From Lautropia sp. (GTDB lineage Bacteria > Pseudomonadota > Gammaproteobacteria > Burkholderiales > Burkholderiaceae_E), in assembly GCA_030530775.1 (NCBI GenBank), contig JAUMUG010000002.1, positions 248,001 to 312,000 of the forward strand: 64,000 nt of DNA. Direction: 5' to 3'. Positions 44,308 to 52,441 of this stretch are shown here, in pieces (the first letter of the stretch is position 1; the number at the start of each line of letters is the position of its first letter). The position numbers and the translations under genes are program-made. The notes beneath the pieces were generated by a model. That model saw nothing but the letters and a program-made list of their open reading frames with translations. It made no database searches and was not told where the DNA came from.

Positions 44308-47238
44308 TCAGTGCGCCTGCTCCCAGTTGGCACCGACGCCGACTTCAGCCAGCAGCGGAACGGATAGCCGGGCGATGCCGGCCATGCGGGAGGGCAGTTC
44401 GGTGCGCAGGCGTTCGACTTCGGCCTCGGGCACTTCGAGCACCAGTTCGTCGTGCACCTGCATCACGATGCGGGCACCCAGCCCCTGCGCTTTCAGCCAG
44501 TCGTCCACGTCGATCATCGCCAGTTTGATCAGGTCGGCGGCAGTACCCTGCATGGGCGCGTTGATGGCGGCGCGCTCGGCCATCTGCCGGCGCGAGACGT
44601 TGGTGGACTGGATTTCGGGCAGCCACAGCCGACGACCGAAGACGGTCTCGACGTAGCCCTGGGCGCGGGCCTCGGCGCGGGTGCGCTCCATGTAGGCCGC
44701 CACGCCCGGATAGCGGGCAAAGTAGCGGTCGATGTAGGCCTGGGCCGAGCCGCGCTCGATGCCGAGATTGGCCGCCAGCCCGAAAGCGCTCATACCGTAG
44801 ATCAGGCCGAAGTTGATCACCTTGGCGTAGCGGCGCTGTTCACTGTCGACCTCGGCCAGCGGCACGCCGAACACTTCGGCAGCGGTGGCTCGGTGCACGT
44901 CCTGCCCTTCGGCAAAAGCCTTCAGCAGACCGGCATCCTGCGAGATGTGCGCCATGATGCGCAATTCGATCTGCGAGTAGTCGGCCGACATCAGCCGGCT
45001 GCCCGCCGGCGCGATGAAGGCTTCGCGAATCCGCCGGCCTTCCGGGGTGCGCACCGGGATGTTCTGCAGGTTGGGATCGCTGGACGCCAACCGGCCGGTG
45101 ATGGCCGTGGCCTGTGAATAGGTGGTGTGGATGCGGCCGGTGACCGGATTGACCATCTCCGGCAGCTTGTCGGTATAGGTGGATTTGAGCTTGGCCAGCC
45201 CACGCCACTGCAGCAGCACCTTGGGCAGAGGGTAATCCAGCGCCAGTTTTTCGAGCACGCTCTCGTCGGTGGACGGCTTGCCACCGGCGGTCTTTTTGAC
45301 GACCGGCAGGCCCAGCTGGCCGAACAGGATTTCGCCCAGCTGTTTGGGCGAGCCGAGATTGAAGGGCCGACCGGCCAGCTCGTGCGCCTGTCGTTCGAAG
45401 GCCATCAGCTGCTCGGCCAGATCGGCCGATTGGACTTGCAGCCGTTTGCCGTCCACCAGCACCCCGTGCCGCTCCATACCGTAGAGCACTTTCAGCGTCG
45501 GGATTTCGATATCGGCATAGACGTGCGTCAGACGCGCATCGGCATCGATCGACGGCCACATCGCCCGATGCAGCTGCAGGGTCACATCGGCATCTTCGGC
45601 CGCGTAGCGGGTCGCGGTCTCCAGATCGACCTGATCGAAACCAATCGCCTTGGCGCCCTTGCCGGCCACGTCCTCATAGGTCGTGGTCTGCCGGTCCAGA
45701 TGCCGACCGGCCAGCGCGTCCATACCATGGGTGCGATGGGCTTCCAGCACATAGGATTCGAGCATGGTGTCGTGCGCCACGCCGGCCAGCGCGATACCGT
45801 GGTTGGCCAGCACGTGCATGTCGTATTTGATATTCTGACCGACCTTGGCGTGCCGGTCGCTTTCCAGCCAGGGCCGGAGGGCCGCCAGCACTTCGTCCAC
45901 CGGCAGCTGTTCGGGCACGCCGGCATAGGTATGACCCACCGGGATGTAGGCGCCCTGCCAGGGCGTGATCGACAGCGAGATACCGACCAGCCGGGCCTGC
46001 ATCGGATCGAGCGATGTAGTTTCGGTGTCGAGTGCCACCAGCCCGGCCTGCTCGAGCCGTTCGACCCAGGCGGCCAGCGTCTCGCGGGTGACGATCCGTT
46101 CGACCATCAGGCCACCGGCCGGCTCGGGCGTGCGGATGGCCAGCGGGCTGGCGCCAGCCACCGCATACATGGTGGAGGCGACGTCGGCGGCAGAACCGGC
46201 AGCCGATACGGCCGAAGCATCGGCTGCACCGTTGCGTGTCGCATCGATACCCGCCATCGCCGCAGCCCCGGAATCGGCCGCCCCCTCTGCCGCAGACACG
46301 GGCCCTTGCGCTCCGAAGGCGGAAGCAGCGCCGCCACCCTGGCGCCGCTGTCGCTCGCCGAGCCGCCGGGCAAAGGTGCGCAGCTCCCAGCGTTCAAAGA
46401 GCTGCAGCAGCTGCGTCTCGTCTTCGGGCTGCAGCTGCAGCGCCTGGATCGATTCGACCCACTGACTCAGGTCGGCATCACGCAACACCGTCACCAGCCT
46501 GCGCCCCTGTGGCAGCCAATCGAGCGCGGCCCGCAGATTTTCGCCCACCTTGCCGCCGATCTGGTCGGCACAGCGGATGATCTCGTCCAACGTCCCGTAC
46601 TGGTTCAGCCATTTGGCGGCGGTTTTCGGCCCCACCTTGTCGACACCGGGCACGTTGTCGACCGTATCACCGGTCAGGCTCAGAAAATCGATGATCTGCA
46701 CGGGATCGACGCCGAACTTTTCGCGCACACCGGCCGCATCGATCAACGTCGGTGGTACGCCGTCACGGGTCATGGTGTTGACCAGCACGGTCTGGTCATC
46801 GACCAGCTGGGCCAGATCCTTGTCACCGGTGGAAATGACGGTGCGCATGCCCTGCGCTGCCGCCTGGGTGGCCAGCGTGCCGATCACGTCGTCGGCCTCG
46901 ATGCCCGGAACCACCAGCAACGGCCAACCCAATGCGCGGGTCAGCTCGTGAATCGGCGCGATCTGCTGGATCAGGGCCTCGGGGGTTTCACCGCGATTGG
47001 CCTTGTAATGCTCGTACAAATCATCGCGGAAAGTACGCCCCGGCGCATCGAAAACGACGGCGCCCAACAAAGCCCCACCATGTAGACGGGTATCTTCGCG
47101 AAGACGGCGCAACATACCGACCATACCGTGGATGGCACCGGTCGGTTCGCCCGCTTTGTTGCGCAGGTCGGGCAGTGCATGAAAAGCACGAAACAGATAG
47201 CTGGATCCATCGACCAGCAACAGGGTCTTGTCAGACAT
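44308..47238 (-). CDS. polA: DNA polymerase I
   Basis: A 976-residue repair/replication polymerase with all three domains. The 5'-nuclease domain has MSDKTLLLVDGSSYLFRAFH, EADDVIGTLA, STGDKDLAQLVDD, GVDKVGPKTA. The 3'-5' exonuclease domain has VALDTETTSLDP, the intact DxE motif, so proofreading is retained. The polymerase domain has STYTDKLPEMVNPVTGRIHT, LMSADYSQIELRIMAH, AKVINFGLIYGMSAFGLA and VMQVHDELVLEVPE. An Ala/Gly/Ser-rich linker of about 80 residues (starting near ERQRRQGGGAASAFGAQG) lies between the first two domains and explains the slight excess over 928 in E. coli. It is divergent from the LOG-family gene. Confidence 0.97.
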   Translation of the reverse strand: MSDKTLLLVDGSSYLFRAFHALPDLRNKAGEPTGAIHGMVGMLRRLREDTRLHGGALLGAVVFDAPGRTFRDDLYEHYKANRGETPEALIQQIAPIHELTRALGWPLLVVPGIEADDVIGTLATQAAAQGMRTVISTGDKDLAQLVDDQTVLVNTMTRDGVPPTLIDAAGVREKFGVDPVQIIDFLSLTGDTVDNVPGVDKVGPKTAAKWLNQYGTLDEIIRCADQIGGKVGENLRAALDWLPQGRRLVTVLRDADLSQWVESIQALQLQPEDETQLLQLFERWELRTFARRLGERQRRQGGGAASAFGAQGPVSAAEGAADSGAAAMAGIDATRNGAADASAVSAAGSAADVASTMYAVAGASPLAIRTPEPAGGLMVERIVTRETLAAWVERLEQAGLVALDTETTSLDPMQARLVGISLSITPWQGAYIPVGHTYAGVPEQLPVDEVLAALRPWLESDRHAKVGQNIKYDMHVLANHGIALAGVAHDTMLESYVLEAHRTHGMDALAGRHLDRQTTTYEDVAGKGAKAIGFDQVDLETATRYAAEDADVTLQLHRAMWPSIDADARLTHVYADIEIPTLKVLYGMERHGVLVDGKRLQVQSADLAEQLMAFERQAHELAGRPFNLGSPKQLGEILFGQLGLPVVKKTAGGKPSTDESVLEKLALDYPLPKVLLQWRGLAKLKSTYTDKLPEMVNPVTGRIHTTYSQATAITGRLASSDPNLQNIPVRTPEGRRIREAFIAPAGSRLMSADYSQIELRIMAHISQDAGLLKAFAEGQDVHRATAAEVFGVPLAEVDSEQRRYAKVINFGLIYGMSAFGLAANLGIERGSAQAYIDRYFARYPGVAAYMERTRAEARAQGYVETVFGRRLWLPEIQSTNVSRRQMAERAAINAPMQGTAADLIKLAMIDVDDWLKAQGLGARIVMQVHDELVLEVPEAEVERLRTELPSRMAGIARLSVPLLAEVGVGANWEQAH

Positions 47239-47378
47239 CGGCAAAAAAAGGCCGCACAGCAGCATGGCGGCAGAAGAAAGCCCGGAAATGGCTGGCTTTT
47301 TTGATACGCTCACGACAGACAGACGGCGTCGGTCGACATGACCCGATACGCCCAGCCACCCGGTAACAAGAAGGACTC

Positions 47379-48128
47379 ATGGTCACCAAAGCACCAAAAA
47401 CAACGCGGCCCACCCCAAAACTGAGCGGCATCATGCCCGACGACCGTGCAACGACGATCAAGGCCAAGGAATCCTGGCACGTGCTGGGCATTATCGCAGA
47501 GTTCGTCGAGACCACCGAGATCCTGGCCGACATCCGCCCGGCCGTTTCGATCTTCGGCAGTGCCCGCATCCAACCCGGTCATCCCTGGTACACCGAAACC
47601 GAGATCCTGGCCCGCAAACTGTCGGATGCCGGCTTTGCCATCCTGTCCGGTGGAGGCCCAGGCCTGATGGAAGCGGCCAACAAGGGCGCCTATGCGGGCG
47701 AATCACCTTCGGTGGGCCTGAACATGGAACTGCCGATGGAACAGCACGACAATCCTTATCAGAACGTGTCGCTGCACTTCCGGCATTTCTTTGCGCGCAA
47801 GGTGGCGTTTGCCAAATACGCGGCCGCCTTCGTGGCAGTGCCGGGTGGCTGGGGGACGCTGGACGAACTGATGGAAGTGCTGACACTGATCCAGACCAGA
47901 GTGACGCGGCGCATTCCGGTGATTCTGGTCGGCTCCGGCTTCTGGAAGGGCTTGCTGGACTGGATGAACGACACGCAGGTGACGGGCGGCACGGTCTCAC
48001 CCGCGGACATGCAGCTGATCCGGGTCATCGACGATCCGGACCAGGTCGTCGAAGCGATCTTCGATTTCTATCAGCAACGCGGCTTCTACGCCCCCACCGA
48101 CGACCGTCCGCTGCATCTGCAGCTCTGA
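47379..48128 (+). CDS. LOG family protein (TIGR00730-type nucleotide phosphoribohydrolase)
   Basis: A 249-residue Rossmann-fold protein of the lysine-decarboxylase-like/LOG family. Signatures are VSIFGSARIQPGHPWY, ILSGGGPGLMEAANKGA and AVPGGWGTLDELMEVLTLIQ (the PGGxGTxxE motif). Members cleave cytokinin nucleotides or related purine ribonucleotides to base and ribose 5-phosphate, but many bacterial homologues act on unknown nucleotides. AAGGA precedes the ATG by 5 nt. A 95-nt piece of this gene is repeated 411 nt downstream (48174-48268), a remnant of a tandem duplicate. Confidence 0.9.
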   Translation: MVTKAPKTTRPTPKLSGIMPDDRATTIKAKESWHVLGIIAEFVETTEILADIRPAVSIFGSARIQPGHPWYTETEILARKLSDAGFAILSGGGPGLMEAANKGAYAGESPSVGLNMELPMEQHDNPYQNVSLHFRHFFARKVAFAKYAAAFVAVPGGWGTLDELMEVLTLIQTRVTRRIPVILVGSGFWKGLLDWMNDTQVTGGTVSPADMQLIRVIDDPDQVVEAIFDFYQQRGFYAPTDDRPLHLQL

Positions 48129-48173
48129 TCCGCCGCAAAGCACCGGGGCCGGGCACGGACCGCGGACGGCAAA

Positions 48174-48320
48174 AATGTGTCGCTGCACTTCCGGCATTTC
48201 TTTGCGCGCAAGGTGGCGTTTGCCAAATACGCAGCCGTCTTCGTGGCGGTACCGGGTGGCTGGGGGACAAGCGGCAGGCTGCCGGCGCCCCCCGTGACCG
48301 GTGGGGCCATTTCCACCCGC
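48174..48320 (+). pseudogene. Remnant of a duplicated LOG-family gene
   Basis: 48174-48268 equals 47763-47857 of the LOG gene at a constant 411-nt offset with five differences in 95 nt. Four of them are silent in the LOG frame and one changes Ala to Val. Translation gives SLHFRHFFARKVAFAKYAAV and FVAVPGGWGT. After it the homology jumps: GTGACCGGTGG (from 48285) resembles 47979 onward (VTGG segment), so an internal part of the copy has been deleted. No start or full domain remains. Confidence 0.8.
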
Positions 48321-48823
48321 ACGATCCCGACGGCCCCGGCCGGGACGACCCGGCTTTGGCGCAGGCCGATCTCGAACCGCAGCACGGCGGAGGCCCCGGT
48401 CCGTGGCCCAGCTTTTCATGATGGCAGAAATCACCTGCCCGCCGCGCAATGTGGGTAAAGCGACTGCGGCTTTGCCCTAGCGCCTCCACATCGGTGCTCG
48501 AATGGGCCATAAGCTGCTGCCCACGGTCCCGCCGGTACCCTGGGGACCCTGCATCCAGTTCCACAGGCATACAGGCGGTCGGGATCGCGCAGATGAAGCG
48601 AGAAGTACGGCTTCCCATTCAAAGAAAGCGGTGAAACGACGTACCGGCTCCGGCATCCGGCATCCGGCAAGAAGAGGCTACGCGCGAGAATCCACGCGCG
48701 ATCCGCGGCACGCTCACCCGATCGTTCATCCGTGCCCATCCGAGTCCACGGGACGGTCGTGCCCGGGGCACAGACTCGAAGCATCGCGCAGCAGCGTCGT
48801 TCGATCACAATCAGGAGCATCCG
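48321..48823. other. Intergenic region before the AGE-family gene
   Basis: About 500 nt with no supported gene; several GC-rich chance frames on both strands. A well-formed ribosome binding site for the next gene closes it. No promoter is obvious. Confidence 0.35.
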
Positions 48824-50239
48824 ATGATCACCGCCCTCTACAACCCGCAGCACAGACGATGGCTGCTGGAACAAAGCAAAGCCCTGCTCGAGTTCGCCCG
48901 CAAAGCCAAGGTGCCCTTTGGCTTTGCCTATCTGGACCAGCACGGCGAAATAGACCCGGATCAGCCGATCCACACATGGATCAGCTGCCGGATGACACAT
49001 ATCTACAGTATCGGCACGCTGATGGGTGTGGCCGGCTGCCGCGAGCTGGCCGAACACGGCGTCCAGGCACTGCTGGAGCATATCCAGGACCATGCGCATG
49101 GCGGCTTTTTCGAAGCATTGGCGCTGGAGCCGGGGCCGGACGGTCGGGCCGTGCCCACCGAAACCGGCGGGCAGAAAAGCGCCTATGCCCATGCCTTCGT
49201 GCTGTTGGCGGCCTCCAGCGGGCTGCTGGCCGGCATCGCCCGCGCCGACGAGTTGTTCGAGCGCATCAGCCGGATCATCGACCAGCGGTTCTGGGACGAA
49301 AAGTGTGGCCGGATGCGTGAGTCCTTCTCCAGAGACTTCTCGGTCTGCGAACCGTATCGCGGAATGAATGCCAACATGCACACGGTCGAGGCCTGTCTGG
49401 CGGCCTTCGACGCGCAACGGGCGCAGAGCGCGGCCAAAGGCGGCACCGGCAGCCCGGACGCAGGCCTCCCCGTCCATGGGCAGGACCCCGACACCGGCGG
49501 CCGGCAGACGCTGCGTTGGCTGCAACGCGCCAATTCGATCACCCATTTTGCCTTCATGCTGGCCGAGCGGAACGACTATCGCCTGCCCGAGCATTTCGAC
49601 GAGGACTGGCAGACGATCCGCGATTACAACGAGCACGACAAGGCCCACCCCTTCCGCCCCTATGGCGCCACCGTGGGCCATGCGCTGGAATGGGCCCGGC
49701 TGGGTGCTCATGTACTGCGGATGAACGAGTCACAGGGACTCGAATCGCCGATCGACTACACCCGTATCGCTTTCGGACTGTATCGCCAGGCGCTCCACAA
49801 CTGGCATGGCGACGGTGCCGAAGGCTTTGTCTACACCACCGATTTCGATGGCAACCCGATCGTGCGCGACCGGATGCACTGGGTGCTGTGTGAAGCGATC
49901 GGTGCCTGCGTGGCACTGGACGCCATCACCGCCGACGACCCGCCGCCGGGCGAATCGGGCCGTGCCCAGGGTTACGTCGAAGCGGCTCTGGGCAATGAAT
50001 TCTCCTATTGGTACGAGATCTTCATGGCCTATGCCGCACGTCATCTGATCGAACGCGCCGGCCGCTGGACCCACCAGCTCGATGCCGACAACCGCCCGGG
50101 CAGCGGCGTCTGGTCGGGCCGGCCGGACATCTACCATGCCTTCCAGTGCCTGATGCTGCCGTTGCTGCCCTTCGGGCACTCGATCACGGCAGCGGTCAAG
50201 GCAGCAGTCAAGGCCGATCAAAACCTGTGCGGGTCCTGA
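48824..50239 (+). CDS. AGE family epimerase/isomerase
   Basis: A 471-residue (alpha/alpha)6-barrel sugar isomerase of the N-acylglucosamine 2-epimerase family. Conserved blocks are WISCRMTHIYSIGTLMGV, HGGFFEAL, KSAYAHAFVLLAASSGLLAG, MNANMHTVEACLAAFDA and the C-terminal NEFSYWYEIFMAYAARHLIE, ending RPDIYHAFQCLMLPLLPFG. Arrangement and length are closest to the YihS/mannose isomerase branch, but the substrate (mannose, sulfoquinovose or another aldose) is not decidable by eye. A Gly/Asp-rich loop (AAKGGTGSPDAGLPVHG) is inserted in mid-protein. AGGAG lies 7 nt before the ATG. No sugar transporter is adjacent. Confidence 0.88.
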   Translation: MITALYNPQHRRWLLEQSKALLEFARKAKVPFGFAYLDQHGEIDPDQPIHTWISCRMTHIYSIGTLMGVAGCRELAEHGVQALLEHIQDHAHGGFFEALALEPGPDGRAVPTETGGQKSAYAHAFVLLAASSGLLAGIARADELFERISRIIDQRFWDEKCGRMRESFSRDFSVCEPYRGMNANMHTVEACLAAFDAQRAQSAAKGGTGSPDAGLPVHGQDPDTGGRQTLRWLQRANSITHFAFMLAERNDYRLPEHFDEDWQTIRDYNEHDKAHPFRPYGATVGHALEWARLGAHVLRMNESQGLESPIDYTRIAFGLYRQALHNWHGDGAEGFVYTTDFDGNPIVRDRMHWVLCEAIGACVALDAITADDPPPGESGRAQGYVEAALGNEFSYWYEIFMAYAARHLIERAGRWTHQLDADNRPGSGVWSGRPDIYHAFQCLMLPLLPFGHSITAAVKAAVKADQNLCGS

Positions 50240-50325
50240 TGGACGACCCGTCGGAACGAAGTGGCGGACCCGGGCACGTTCTCAAAGGCAGGTAGAATGC
50301 AGGCGACCCCATCACCCGGTTCGCC

Positions 50326-51279
50326 ATGGCTGTCTTCACCGTCGTTTCAGATCAAGAGATCGCACAATGGCTGGCACAGTACGATGCCGGCTCGCTGCTG
50401 TCCGCCCAGGCCATTGCTTCGGGCATCGAGAACACCAACTATTTCGTCGATACCAGCAAAGGCCGCTGGGTACTGACGCTGGTCGAGCGCCTGCCGACCG
50501 AGCGCCTGCCCTTTCATCTGAACCTGATGAAGCATCTGGCACAGCGCGGCATTCCCTGCCCAGAACCGCTGGCCGACCGCGAAGGCAGGCTGTGGAGCAT
50601 GCTCAACGGCAAGCCCGCCACGCTGGTGACGCGCCTGCCTGGCAGATCGGTGGAAGACACCACCGCCCCTCATTGCCATGCCATCGGCCAGCTGTTGGCA
50701 CGCATGCACCTGGCGGCAGCCGATTTCGGGCCGGCGCCAGCCAACGTACGCGGCGCGGACTGGTGGCCGCAGGCCCTCACCGAGCTGACGCCGCTGCTGC
50801 CGGCCGACCAGCTGGCACTGATACATGACGAACTGGCCGTGCAACTGGCCTGGCGGCAGCAGGCGGCGTTTGCCGCGCTGCCGGCCTCGGCGGTGCACGC
50901 CGACTGCTTCCGCGACAATGTCCTGTTCGACACGATCGACGCACCCGGCATCATCGATTTCTATTTTGCCTGCCACGACACCTGGATCTTCGACCTGGCC
51001 GTGGTCTGCAACGACTGGTGCCTGGCACCCGATCACTTCTCGCTCGACTCGTCCCGGTTGATGTCCCTGCTCGAAGGCTATCAGAACGTGCGTCGCTTCG
51101 ATGATGTCGAACGCCAAGGCTGGCCGATGGCGCTGCGTGCGGCTGCACTGCGCTTCTGGCTGTCGCGTCTCTACGATGCGCTGCTGCCACGCGAAGCCGC
51201 CATGCTGCAACCCAAAGATCCGGAACACTTCAGAAAAATCCTCTTGGATCGTCGTAACATGACGGCTCCTGGATGCTGA
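50326..51279 (+). CDS. thrB: Homoserine kinase, aminoglycoside-phosphotransferase type
   Basis: A 317-residue kinase making O-phosphohomoserine for threonine synthesis. This is the ThrB form with an APH-like fold, typical of beta- and some gammaproteobacteria, not the GHMP-type of E. coli. It begins MAVFTVVSDQEIAQWLAQYD; GIENTNYFVDTSKGRWVLTL is the ATP-loop region. The Brenner-like catalytic motif is VHADCFRDNVLFD, and the metal motif is GIIDFYFACHDTWIFDLAVV. It overlaps the following membrane-protein gene by 7 nt. Confidence 0.93.
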   Translation: MAVFTVVSDQEIAQWLAQYDAGSLLSAQAIASGIENTNYFVDTSKGRWVLTLVERLPTERLPFHLNLMKHLAQRGIPCPEPLADREGRLWSMLNGKPATLVTRLPGRSVEDTTAPHCHAIGQLLARMHLAAADFGPAPANVRGADWWPQALTELTPLLPADQLALIHDELAVQLAWRQQAAFAALPASAVHADCFRDNVLFDTIDAPGIIDFYFACHDTWIFDLAVVCNDWCLAPDHFSLDSSRLMSLLEGYQNVRRFDDVERQGWPMALRAAALRFWLSRLYDALLPREAAMLQPKDPEHFRKILLDRRNMTAPGC

Positions 51280-52217
51280 CACCGACCCCCGACTTGCAAC
51301 CAATGAGCGGAATTCAGGTTCACAAAGTCCCCGCGCTGCACGGCTGGCATTGGCTGCGCCAAGGCTTCGAGCTGCTGAAACGGGCACCGATGCAATTGCT
51401 GCTGCTGGTGATCGTGCTCAAGACCCTCACCAATCTGCTGCCGGCCTTTGGCATGCTCGGATTGATGGCGGCCAAGATCATCATGCCGGCACTGATCGTC
51501 GGCTTTCTGAGTGTGGTGCGCGAACTCGCCCCCGATCCCATGTATCCGGGTGCCGCCCGACCCACGACCACGGCCCTTCCCGGCACCGGCCGGACGACGG
51601 CACCGCCGCGTTTCAGCCTGGAATCCTTCATCGGCTGGGCGCGCAACCGCCAGGCATTACAGACCGTTTTGCTGATCGGTATGTTGGGGCTGCTCATCGA
51701 TTTCGCGGCGCTCTATCTGTCCGATTTCCAGACGGTGATCGAGAAGATGGCAGCCACCGTGAATGCCTCTGCCGGCACCTTTCCCGCCGATGAAGCTGCC
51801 CTGGAGCAGATGCTGGCACCGCTGATGCGATCGTTCACGGTGTTTCTGGCCATCACGCTGCCCTGCTACCTGTTTCTCTGGTATGCCCCGGTCTTCGGTG
51901 GTCTGCACCGGCTGCCATTGCTCAAAAGCATCGTCTTCAGCATCGTTGCCGTCAAGCGCAACCTGCTGGCCTTCCTCTGCTATGCCATCGCCCTGGCCAT
52001 TCTGATGATCTCCTTCGGGCTCCTCACCCAGGTGTTCGGACAGTTGCTGGGCGGCGGCGGCGGAGCTTTCGGATTACAATCTTTACTATTGTTTCTGCTG
52101 ATTCCGCTGTTATTGGCTGTCGTCGGTTGCTCGCAATGGGCCTGCTATCTTGATACCATCGGAGTCGATCTGCATAACGGCACCTCGGCACTGCCGCCCT
52201 CCGACAGTGCCGACTGA
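51273..52217 (+). CDS. BPSS1780 family integral membrane protein
   Basis: A 314-residue protein, N-terminal VHKVPALHGWHWLRQGFELL, then several transmembrane helices: LLLLVIVLKTLTNLLPAFGM, VLLIGMLGLLIDFAAL, FTVFLAITLPCYLFLWYAPV, a helix pair after KRNLLAFLCYA, and LLLFLLIPLLLAVVGC. This is the pattern of the BPSS1780 family described in Burkholderia; function unknown. The ATG at 51273 overlaps thrB by 7 nt; an in-frame ATG at 51303 would remove ten residues. It follows thrB as in other Burkholderiales and is probably co-transcribed with it. Confidence 0.85.
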   Translation: MLTPTPDLQPMSGIQVHKVPALHGWHWLRQGFELLKRAPMQLLLLVIVLKTLTNLLPAFGMLGLMAAKIIMPALIVGFLSVVRELAPDPMYPGAARPTTTALPGTGRTTAPPRFSLESFIGWARNRQALQTVLLIGMLGLLIDFAALYLSDFQTVIEKMAATVNASAGTFPADEAALEQMLAPLMRSFTVFLAITLPCYLFLWYAPVFGGLHRLPLLKSIVFSIVAVKRNLLAFLCYAIALAILMISFGLLTQVFGQLLGGGGGAFGLQSLLLFLLIPLLLAVVGCSQWACYLDTIGVDLHNGTSALPPSDSAD

Positions 52218-52441
52218 ATCCTCTGCATCGGTCAACCTTGCTGCGGCATGCCCGCCATGGCCGGCCGGTGCCGGGACACATGGGTGACGAATGTCGTACC
52301 GGTCCCGGTTGGCCCGCCCCTTCGTTCAGCCATCAGGGCCCCTCAACCCAACTCCGGGCGTGAAGCCCGACGACAGCTCCGGCTACGCCACCACACCTCG
52401 TACCCCATCGTCTCCATTCCGCCCACAAAAAGGATGGACCG

